5,268 nucleotides of DNA, from positions 1-5,268 of the forward strand of contig CALAGF010000269.1 in NCBI GenBank assembly GCA_937892345.1, given 5' to 3'. This stretch comes from an uncultured Rhodocyclaceae bacterium. GTDB taxonomy: Bacteria; Pseudomonadota; Gammaproteobacteria; Burkholderiales; Rhodocyclaceae. Position 1 is the first letter of the stretch, and each line of letters opens with the position of its first letter. Below the pieces are notes generated by a model. The model made no database searches and was not told the origin of the DNA. It saw only the letters and a list, made by a program, of their open reading frames with translations. Below are positions 1 to 5,268 of this stretch, one piece after another. The position numbers and the translations under genes are program-made.

Positions 1-2768
1 AAGCGCAGATGGAAGCCCGCACCCTGATGCTGGCCTCCAACAACGTGCTGTCGCCTGCCAACGGCCAGCCGATCATTGTGCCTTCCCAGGATATCGTTCT
101 GGGCCTGTACTACGCCACCCGTGAAAAGATCAATGCCAAGGGCGAAGGCATGTACTTCGCTAATATTGCTGAAATTGATCGTGCGATGGCTGCTGGTCAA
201 CTCGATATTCACGCGCGCATCTCTATTCGCCTCAAGCAATATGAGCCTGCTGCGGTCGACGGTGAATGGACGGAAAAATTTGTCCGCGTTGAAACCACCG
301 CCGGGCGTGCCCTGCTGTCGCGCATTCTGCCGAAGGGCCTGCCGTTCAAGGCGATCGACAAGGCCCTGAAGAAGAAGGAAATCTCCAAGCTGATCGATGA
401 GTCCTTCCGCCGCTGCGGCCTGAAGGAAACCGTGGTGTTCGCCGATCAACTCATGCAGAACGGTTATGCGCTGGCCACTCGCGCCGGCATTTCCTTCTGT
501 TCCGACGACATGCGCGTGCCGGCCAAGAAGTACGAAATCATTTCTGCTGCTGAAGCCGAGGTCAAGGAAATCGAGACCCAGTACACCAATGGTCTGGTGA
601 CCAATGGCGAGCGTTATAACAAGGTGGTGGATATCTGGGGCCGTACCGGCGATCAGGTTGCCAAGGTGATGATGGACGAGCTCGGCCACGAGGAAGTCAT
701 GGATCGTCACGGCAAGAAGGTGAAACAGGACTCCTTCAATTCCATTTACATGATGGCGGACTCCGGTGCTCGCGGTTCCGCAGCCCAGATTCGGCAGTTG
801 GCCGGGATGCGTGGCCTGATGGCGAAGCCGGATGGTTCCATTATTGAAACCCCGATCACCACGAACTTCCGCGAAGGTCTGAACGTTCTTCAGTACTTTA
901 TTTCCACTCACGGTGCGCGTAAGGGTCTGGCCGATACCGCATTGAAGACAGCGAACTCCGGCTATCTGACACGTCGTCTGGTCGACGTGACTCAGGATCT
1001 GGTGATTACCGAGGACGATTGCGGTACCAAGAACGGCTTTGTCGTCAAGGCGCTGGTCGAAGGCGGGGAAGTCATTGAGGCACTACGCGAGCGTATTCTC
1101 GGTCGTGTTACGGTCGACGACCTCGTCGACCCGGAAACCCAGGAAACCGTGATTTTCGCCGGCACCATGCTGGACGAAGATCTGGTTGATTTGATCGACA
1201 AGCTCGGCATCGATGAAGTCAAGGTTCGCACCCCGCTGACTTGCGATACCCGCTACGGTCTGTGCGCCAAGTGCTACGGCCGTGATCTCGGTCGGGGCAC
1301 CATGGTTAACGCTGGCGAGTCTGTCGGTGTCATCGCAGCGCAGTCAATCGGCGAACCGGGTACCCAGCTGACCATGCGGACCTTCCACGTGGGCGGTGCA
1401 GCATCTCGTGCCGCTGTGGCTGACAAGGTCGAAGGGAAGTCTGCCGGTACCGTTCGCTACACTTCCAACATGCGCTACGTCACCAGCGCCAAGGGCGAGA
1501 AGGTCGTGATTTCCCGTTCAGGTGAAGTCTTGATTACCGACGATCATGGTCGTGAGCGTGAGCGTCACAAGGTGCCTTACGGTGCGACGCTGGCGGTTGA
1601 TGACGGCAAGACGGTTAAAGCAGGTGCCAAGCTGGCTAGCTGGGATCCGCACACTCGTCCGATCGTCACCGAATATGCTGGTACGGTCCGTTTCGAAAAC
1701 GTTGAAGAAGGTGTTACGGTCGCCAAGCAGGTTGATGACGTGACCGGCCTCTCCACGCTGGTGGTTATCGACCACAAGCGCGGTGGCAAGGCTGCGACCA
1801 AGGGTGTCCGCCCGGTGGTCAAGTTGCTCGACGAAAATGGCCAGGAAGTGCGTGTCCATGGGAGCGAGCACACGGTTTCGATTGCCTTCCAGGTTGGCTC
1901 GATTATTTCGGTGGTCGACGGACAGCAAGTTGGCGTTGGCGACGTACTCGCCCGTATGCCGCAAGAATCGGCCAAGACCCGTGACATTACTGGTGGTCTG
2001 CCGCGAGTTGCAGAGCTCTTCGAAGCGCGCACCCCGAAGGATGCATCGGTACTGGCAGAAGTCACCGGCACGATTAGTTTTGGCAAGGACACCAAGGGCA
2101 AGCAGCGTCTGGTGATCACCGATCTCGATGGCAATGTCCACGAGTTCCTGATTTCCAAGGACAAGCATGTCCTGGTTCACGATGGTCAGGTGGTCAATAA
2201 GGGCGAAAAGATCGTCGAGGGCGAACCGGATCCGCACGACATCCTGCGTCTGCAGGGTGTCGAGGCACTTGCCCGGTACATTACCGACGAAGTTCAGGAC
2301 GTTTACCGTCTGCAGGGTGTGAAGATCAACGACAAGCATATTGAAGTGATCGTCCGCCAGATGCTGCGCAGGGTGACCATTGTTGATCCGGGCGATACCC
2401 GTTTCATCAAGTCCGAGCAGGTTGAACGAGCAGAATTGTTCGCCGAAAATGACCGCAAGCTTGCCGATGGCAAACTGCCGGCAGTCTATGACCACATGCT
2501 GTTGGGTATTACCAAGGCGTCGCTGTCTACGGACTCGTTCATTTCCGCAGCTTCCTTCCAGGAAACGACCCGGGTATTGACCGAAGCAGCGATCATGGGC
2601 AAGCGCGATGAACTGCGTGGCCTGAAGGAAAATGTGATCGTGGGCCGTCTGATTCCGGCTGGAACAGGTCTGGCTTATCACCGCAGCCGCAAGGCACAGG
2701 GTAATGGTGATGACCAGGGCGTAATGACGGGTCTGGCTGCGGAAGTTGTTGCGCAGGATGCAGATTAA
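1..2768 (+). CDS. rpoC: DNA-directed RNA polymerase subunit beta' (5'-truncated by window edge)
   Basis: This is the catalytic beta' subunit of RNA polymerase, which with beta forms the active-site cleft. The frame is open to the left edge: codons Ala (3-5) and Gln (6-8) precede the Met at 9, which is internal and not the start. By alignment from memory with E. coli beta', the window opens near residue 476, just after the Mg-binding NADFDGD motif, which is therefore not visible. Counting from Met 9 as residue 1, landmarks include SIYMMADSGARGSAAQIRQL (246-265) and the bridge helix region around LQYFISTHGARKGLADTALK (294-313). The second zinc site has Cys338, Cys412, Cys419 and Cys422 (C-x6-C-x2-C for the last three). 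The trigger loop contains GEPGTQLTMRTFHVGG with Met456, Arg457 and His460. An SI3-type insertion (about 468-652) precedes DITGGLPRVAELFEAR. The C-terminal RDELRGLKENVIVGRLIPAG is conserved. About 921 residues plus the missing part gives roughly the usual 1,400. There is no frameshift, and the last 30 or so residues are variable, as expected. Confidence 0.98.
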   Translation, partial: AQMEARTLMLASNNVLSPANGQPIIVPSQDIVLGLYYATREKINAKGEGMYFANIAEIDRAMAAGQLDIHARISIRLKQYEPAAVDGEWTEKFVRVETTAGRALLSRILPKGLPFKAIDKALKKKEISKLIDESFRRCGLKETVVFADQLMQNGYALATRAGISFCSDDMRVPAKKYEIISAAEAEVKEIETQYTNGLVTNGERYNKVVDIWGRTGDQVAKVMMDELGHEEVMDRHGKKVKQDSFNSIYMMADSGARGSAAQIRQLAGMRGLMAKPDGSIIETPITTNFREGLNVLQYFISTHGARKGLADTALKTANSGYLTRRLVDVTQDLVITEDDCGTKNGFVVKALVEGGEVIEALRERILGRVTVDDLVDPETQETVIFAGTMLDEDLVDLIDKLGIDEVKVRTPLTCDTRYGLCAKCYGRDLGRGTMVNAGESVGVIAAQSIGEPGTQLTMRTFHVGGAASRAAVADKVEGKSAGTVRYTSNMRYVTSAKGEKVVISRSGEVLITDDHGRERERHKVPYGATLAVDDGKTVKAGAKLASWDPHTRPIVTEYAGTVRFENVEEGVTVAKQVDDVTGLSTLVVIDHKRGGKAATKGVRPVVKLLDENGQEVRVHGSEHTVSIAFQVGSIISVVDGQQVGVGDVLARMPQESAKTRDITGGLPRVAELFEARTPKDASVLAEVTGTISFGKDTKGKQRLVITDLDGNVHEFLISKDKHVLVHDGQVVNKGEKIVEGEPDPHDILRLQGVEALARYITDEVQDVYRLQGVKINDKHIEVIVRQMLRRVTIVDPGDTRFIKSEQVERAELFAENDRKLADGKLPAVYDHMLLGITKASLSTDSFISAASFQETTRVLTEAAIMGKRDELRGLKENVIVGRLIPAGTGLAYHRSRKAQGNGDDQGVMTGLAAEVVAQDAD

Positions 2769-2788
2769 TCTGTTTAAGTAGTACGCTG

Positions 2789-2813
2789 CCCCCGTGTCTC
2801 GTTGACATGGGGG
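2789..2813 (+). terminator. Stem-loop just downstream of rpoC (weak or partial terminator candidate)
   Basis: CCCCCGTGTC (2789-2798) pairs with GACATGGGGG (2804-2813) around a 5-nt loop. This gives a 10-bp stem with one G-U wobble and no bulge, starting 21 nt after the rpoC stop. The sequence after the stem (TTGATCGG) lacks a proper T-run, so it is a poor classical intrinsic terminator. It may act as a partial terminator, a 3'-end stabiliser or a processing site for the rpoBC message. Its 3' arm contains most of the -35 box of the predicted rpsL promoter. The structure is seen directly; the function is inferred. Confidence 0.45.
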
Positions 2814-2830
2814 TTGATCGGCCATAGAAT
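2802..2830 (+). promoter_or_regulatory. Predicted sigma70 promoter for rpsL-rpsG-fusA
   Basis: A perfect -35 hexamer TTGACA (2802-2807) is followed after exactly 17 bp by TAGAAT (2825-2830), one mismatch from the TATAAT consensus. There is no extended -10 TG. Transcription would start around 2836-2838, giving a leader of about 95 nt before the rpsL ATG. Location between the rpoC stop and the first gene of the str operon, on the coding strand, supports a genuine strong housekeeping promoter. The start point is inferred. Confidence 0.75.
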
Positions 2831-2836
2831 TTATGG

Positions 2837-2931
2837 TCTTTGTCGGCGGGGGCTAATCATTGTCTCCGCTTTGGAAAACAAAATTGCCGTCGTGCCCCGT
2901 TGTGGGGCCTGGCTGTTGAAGGAAGTTTGAT
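2837..2931 (+). promoter_or_regulatory. rpsL leader (5' UTR) with GC-rich hairpin and Shine-Dalgarno
   Basis: This is the untranslated leader expected from the predicted promoter. It contains a perfect short hairpin, GCCCC (2894-2898), loop GTTGT, GGGGC (2904-2908). A second GGGGC at 2849-2853 could pair with the same GCCCC instead. The Shine-Dalgarno AAGGA (2919-2923) lies 8 nt before the rpsL ATG, downstream of the hairpin and outside it. I see no small ORF with a convincing ribosome binding site and no recognised riboswitch. A regulatory role is possible but not shown by the sequence. Confidence 0.4.
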
Positions 2932-3309
2932 ATGCCGACCATCAACCAGCTCGTGCGCAAGCCGCGCGTTGCCGAAAAGGCAAAGAGCAAGGTTCCTGCG
3001 CTGGAAAAGTGCCCGCAAAAGCGTGGCGTTTGTACCCGCGTATATACAACGACTCCGAAAAAGCCGAACTCCGCACTCCGTAAGGTTTGCAAGGTTCGTC
3101 TGACGAATGGCTTTGAGGTCATTTCGTACATCGGTGGTGAAGGCCACAATCTGCAAGAGCACTCTGTTGTTCTGATTCGCGGTGGCCGTGTCAAGGATTT
3201 GCCGGGTGTGCGTTACCACACCGTTCGCGGTTCCTTGGATACCCAGGGTGTGAAGGATCGCAAGCAGTCCCGTTCCAAGTACGGCGCCAAGCGTCCGAAA
3301 GCTTCCTGA
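2932..3309 (+). CDS. rpsL: 30S ribosomal protein S12
   Basis: S12 sits at the decoding centre of the 30S subunit, where it supports tRNA selection and accuracy. The 125-residue product has the usual length (124 in E. coli). It carries the family signatures CPQKRGVCTRVYTTTPKKPN (27-46), SALRKVCKVRLTNG (47-60), YIGGEGHNLQEHS (66-78) and RGGRVKDLPGVRYHTVRG (83-100), ending in a basic SKYGAKRPKAS tail. Lys43 and Lys88, the usual sites of streptomycin-resistance substitutions, are wild type, as are Asp89 (the residue methylthiolated in E. coli) and Pro91. The ATG is supported by AAGGA 8 nt upstream and by alignment of the N-terminus MPTINQLVRKPR with the family. It is the first gene of the str cluster, behind its own predicted promoter, and is followed by rpsG after 110 nt. 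Confidence 0.99.
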   Translation: MPTINQLVRKPRVAEKAKSKVPALEKCPQKRGVCTRVYTTTPKKPNSALRKVCKVRLTNGFEVISYIGGEGHNLQEHSVVLIRGGRVKDLPGVRYHTVRGSLDTQGVKDRKQSRSKYGAKRPKAS

Positions 3310-3358
3310 TTCGTCAGTTAGCTTGAGTAAGTGGTCATCTTTTTGGGTGGCCGAGAGG

Positions 3359-3390
3359 GCCGGGGGGGTTAATACCCCTTCCCGGCTTTT
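3359..3390 (+). terminator. GC-rich hairpin plus T4 between rpsL and rpsG (attenuator or regulatory structure)
   Basis: The 5' arm GCCGGGGGGG (3359-3368) pairs with CCCC (3375-3378) and CCCGGC (3381-3386). The loop is TTAATA and two T's bulge on the 3' side, giving 10 G-C pairs. Four T's follow (3387-3390). This resembles an intrinsic terminator with a short T-run, lying about 50 nt after the rpsL stop and 30 nt before the rpsG start. Since rpsG and fusA have no obvious promoter of their own, it more likely attenuates, marks an RNA processing point, or forms part of a translational control site. In E. coli the same intergenic gap carries the S7 autoregulatory site. Equivalence here is inferred only from position. 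Confidence 0.5.
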
Positions 3391-3419
3391 CAACTGAATA
3401 GTGATTAATAGAGGTTAAT

Positions 3420-3890
3420 ATGCCACGTCGTCGTGAAGTACCGAAGCGCGATATTCTTCCGGATCCGAAGTTCGGAAATGTCGAAGTATCAAAGTTCATC
3501 AATGCCATCATGCAAAGCGGCAAGAAGTCTGTTGCTGAGCGTATCGTTTATGGTGCATTCAGCATCATTTCGACCAAGTCCGGCAAGGACCCGCTCGAAG
3601 TGTTCGGTTCTGCAATGTCCAACGTCAAGCCGATGGTGGAAGTGAAGTCGCGCCGCGTTGGCGGTGCGAATTACCAGGTTCCAGTTGAAGTTCGCCCGGC
3701 TCGCCGTGCTGCCCTTGCCATGCGCTGGTTGCGTGAATCCGCCCGCAAGCGCTCCGAGAAGTCCATGGGTCAGCGCTTGGCCGCAGAGATGCTGGAAGCT
3801 GCTGAAAACCGCGGTGGTGCGGTCAAGAAGCGCGACGAAGTGCACCGTATGGCTGATGCCAACAAGGCGTTTGCTCACTTCCGCTTCTAA
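3420..3890 (+). CDS. rpsG: 30S ribosomal protein S7
   Basis: S7 is a primary 16S rRNA-binding protein that nucleates assembly of the 30S head and lies near the E site. In E. coli it also represses translation of the str mRNA. The 156-residue product has the standard bacterial length. It shows the N-terminal PRRREVPKRDILPDPKFGN, KFINAIMQSGKKSVAERIVY (25-44), the RRVGGANYQVPVEVRPARR segment (78-96) that includes the RNA-contacting beta-hairpin, and a C-terminal KKRDEVHRMADANKAFAHFR. The ATG follows AGAGG (3410-3414) at 5 nt spacing and gives the conserved N-terminus. It lies 110 nt after rpsL and 27 nt before fusA, consistent with cotranscription and probably translational coupling to fusA. Confidence 0.99.
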   Translation: MPRRREVPKRDILPDPKFGNVEVSKFINAIMQSGKKSVAERIVYGAFSIISTKSGKDPLEVFGSAMSNVKPMVEVKSRRVGGANYQVPVEVRPARRAALAMRWLRESARKRSEKSMGQRLAAEMLEAAENRGGAVKKRDEVHRMADANKAFAHFRF

Positions 3891-3905
3891 TTCGTACTTT
3901 TTCCG

Positions 3906-3920
3906 AAGGTATCTACCGTG
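3906..3920 (+). promoter_or_regulatory. Shine-Dalgarno and GTG start deciding the fusA start
   Basis: AAGG (3906-3909) lies 8 nt before GTG (3918-3920). The GTG opens the reading frame at MARKTPIERYRNIGISAHID, matching the known EF-G N-terminus, and no in-frame ATG lies in the 27-nt gap after rpsG. An ATG-only gene search would misplace this start. Confidence 0.85.
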
Positions 3921-5268
3921 GCACGTAAAACCCCTATCGAGCGCTACCGCAATATCGGTATCAGCGCCCACATTGACGCCGGCAAGACGACCGTCACCGA
4001 GCGCATCCTGTATTACACCGGTGTTAACCACAAGATTGGTGAAGTGCATGATGGCGCAGCTACCATGGACTGGATGGAGCAGGAGCAGGAGCGTGGCATC
4101 ACGATCACCTCGGCTGCAACGACCTGTTTCTGGAAGGGGATGGACAGTTCCTTCCCTGAGCATCGCTTCAACATCATCGACACGCCGGGGCACGTTGACT
4201 TCACCATTGAAGTTGAGCGTTCCATGCGCGTTCTTGATGGGGCCTGCATGGTCTACTGTGCTGTCGGTGGTGTCCAGCCGCAGTCGGAGACGGTTTGGCG
4301 TCAGGCTACCAAGTACAAAGTGCCGCGTTTGGCCTTCGTGAACAAGATGGACCGTTCCGGTGCCAACTTCTTCAAGGTTGTGGATCAGATGCGGACGCGT
4401 CTGAAGGCGAACCCTGTTCCTATCGTCATTCCTATTGGCGCTGAAGACACCTTCTCCGGTGTGGTCGATCTGCTCAAGATGAAGGCCATCATTTGGGATG
4501 AGGCCTCTCAAGGCATGAAGTTCGACTATGTCGAAGTCCCGGCTGATTTGGTTGAAACCGCCCAGACCTGGCGTGAACAGATGATCGAGGCGGCGGCTGA
4601 AGCCACCGAAGATCTGATGAACGAATATCTGGAAAACGGCGAGTTGTCGGAAGACAAAATCAAGGAAGGCCTGCGTCTGCGCACCCTGGCTTGTGAAATT
4701 CAGCCGATGTTGTGCGGTACGGCATTCAAGAACAAGGGTGTTCAGCGCATGTTGGATGCGGTTGTCGAATTGCTGCCTTCGCCAGTCGATATTCCGCCGG
4801 TTTCCGGTGTTGATGAGCGTGAGCAGCCGGCATCCCGCAAGGCCGATGATTCAGAAAAGTTCTCGGCCTTGGCATTCAAGTTGATGACCGACCCCTTCGT
4901 TGGCCAACTGACCTTCATTCGTGTCTACTCGGGTGTGCTGAATTCTGGCGCCACGGTGTATAACTCGGTGAAGGGCAAGAAGGAGCGCATCGGCCGTATT
5001 CTGCAGATGCACGCCAACAACCGCGAGGAAATCAAGGAAGTTCTGGCTGGCGACATCGCCGCTTGTGTCGGTCTCAAGGAAGTTACGACGGGTGAAACCC
5101 TGTGTGACACCGATTCCCCGATCATTCTGGAACGCATGGAATTCCCGGATCCGGTGATTCACGTTGCCGTTGAGCCGAAGACCAAGGCTGACCAGGAAAA
5201 AATGGGCGTGGCACTGAACCGCCTGGCCAAGGAAGACCCGTCGTTCCGCGTGCGCACCGACGAAGAAT
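3918..5268 (+). CDS. fusA: Translation elongation factor G (3'-truncated by window edge)
   Basis: EF-G is the cytoplasmic GTPase that drives tRNA-mRNA translocation and, with RRF, ribosome recycling. The frame from the GTG stays open for 450 codons to the right edge, about 64% of the usual roughly 700 residues. GTPase motifs are intact: G1 AHIDAGKTT (17-25), G2 in RGITITSAATT (59-69, switch I), G3 DTPGH (88-92), G4 NKMD (142-145) and the later CGTAFKNKGVQRMLDAV around the G5 position. The G' subdomain insert is present between G4 and G5. Domain II follows (FSALAFKLMTDPFVGQLTF, then RVYSGVLNSG), then the beginning of domain III (VAVEPKTKADQEKMG, RLAKEDPSFRVRTDEE). Domains IV and V lie off the window. 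The stretches CFWKGMD and CEIQPMLCG are typical of betaproteobacterial EF-G. tuf would normally come next. Nothing suggests a paralogue such as fusB-type or TetM-type proteins. Confidence 0.98.
   Translation, partial: MARKTPIERYRNIGISAHIDAGKTTVTERILYYTGVNHKIGEVHDGAATMDWMEQEQERGITITSAATTCFWKGMDSSFPEHRFNIIDTPGHVDFTIEVERSMRVLDGACMVYCAVGGVQPQSETVWRQATKYKVPRLAFVNKMDRSGANFFKVVDQMRTRLKANPVPIVIPIGAEDTFSGVVDLLKMKAIIWDEASQGMKFDYVEVPADLVETAQTWREQMIEAAAEATEDLMNEYLENGELSEDKIKEGLRLRTLACEIQPMLCGTAFKNKGVQRMLDAVVELLPSPVDIPPVSGVDEREQPASRKADDSEKFSALAFKLMTDPFVGQLTFIRVYSGVLNSGATVYNSVKGKKERIGRILQMHANNREEIKEVLAGDIAACVGLKEVTTGETLCDTDSPIILERMEFPDPVIHVAVEPKTKADQEKMGVALNRLAKEDPSFRVRTDEE

Noticed and set aside
1410..1964. 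Possible foreign insertion splitting the rpoC trigger loop
   Set aside because: This is the SI3-type lineage-specific domain known from proteobacterial beta' subunits, at its normal position and with base composition like the rest of the gene.
2247..2320. 14-bp direct repeat CGTCTGCAGGGTGT at 2247-2260 and 2307-2320, spaced 60 bp
   Set aside because: Both copies encode RLQGV in the beta' C-terminal region. E. coli beta' has the similar RLRGV and RLQGV at the same places, so this reflects protein conservation and shared codon use, not a DNA element.
1518..2825. 435-codon open frame on the reverse strand across rpoC
   Set aside because: It is antisense to strongly conserved rpoC sequence and its translation resembles no family I know. 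Long antisense frames are expected from biased codon use. It has no supporting context.
2857..3393. 178-codon reverse-strand open frame covering rpsL and both flanking gaps
   Set aside because: It lies antisense to the whole of rpsL, and its start falls inside the GC-rich hairpin. No family resemblance is seen.
3658..4341. 227-codon forward open frame in another phase across rpsG and fusA
   Set aside because: It overlaps the verified rpsG and fusA frames, and its low-complexity Arg/Ser/Pro-rich translation is typical of an out-of-frame reading.
3489..4511. 340-codon reverse-strand open frame across rpsG and fusA
   Set aside because: It overlaps two certain genes antisense and spans their intergenic gap. 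It shows no recognisable domain and is best read as a codon-bias shadow.
1..5268. Search for an undescribed system, mobile element, CRISPR array or RNA gene
   Set aside because: About 95% of the window is assigned to four universal genes with intact reading frames. The gaps are 163, 110 and 27 nt and hold only promoter, leader and hairpin signals.

Overview
The window is a stretch of chromosomal core machinery from a betaproteobacterium. It holds the 3' two thirds of rpoC, then complete rpsL (S12) and rpsG (S7), then the 5' two thirds of fusA (EF-G). All four genes are on the + strand. The proteins read as typical betaproteobacterial orthologues, for example in the EF-G stretches ATTCFWKGMD and CEIQPMLCGTAFKNKG. 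Direct rpoC-rpsL adjacency with moderate-to-high GC would fit a Rhodocyclales-like member (Dechloromonas/Azoarcus type). The order-level placement is an inference; the class is fairly secure.

Layout: 1-2768 encodes the RNA polymerase beta' subunit, and its N-terminal part lies off the left edge. The 163-nt gap at 2769-2931 carries a stem-loop just after the rpoC stop (2789-2813), a near-consensus sigma70 promoter (TTGACA at 2802-2807, 17 bp, TAGAAT at 2825-2830), and a leader of about 95 nt with a GC-rich hairpin. rpsL follows at 2932-3309. The 110-nt rpsL-rpsG gap (3310-3419) contains a very GC-rich hairpin followed by four T's, positioned like an attenuator, processing site or S7-type regulatory site. 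rpsG is at 3420-3890. After a 27-nt gap, fusA starts at a GTG (3918) and runs off the right edge.

Together this is the junction between the rpoBC transcription unit and the str operon (rpsL-rpsG-fusA, with tuf normally next). The products cover transcription elongation, decoding, 30S assembly and translocation. The promoter and hairpin in the junction suggest that the str genes get their own promoter, with possible partial read-through from rpoBC.

I see no mobile element, CRISPR array, RNA gene, frameshift or undescribed system. What deserves a second look is the regulatory architecture of the two intergenic gaps. The long reverse-strand open frames over rpoC, rpsL and rpsG/fusA are shadows of highly biased coding sequence.
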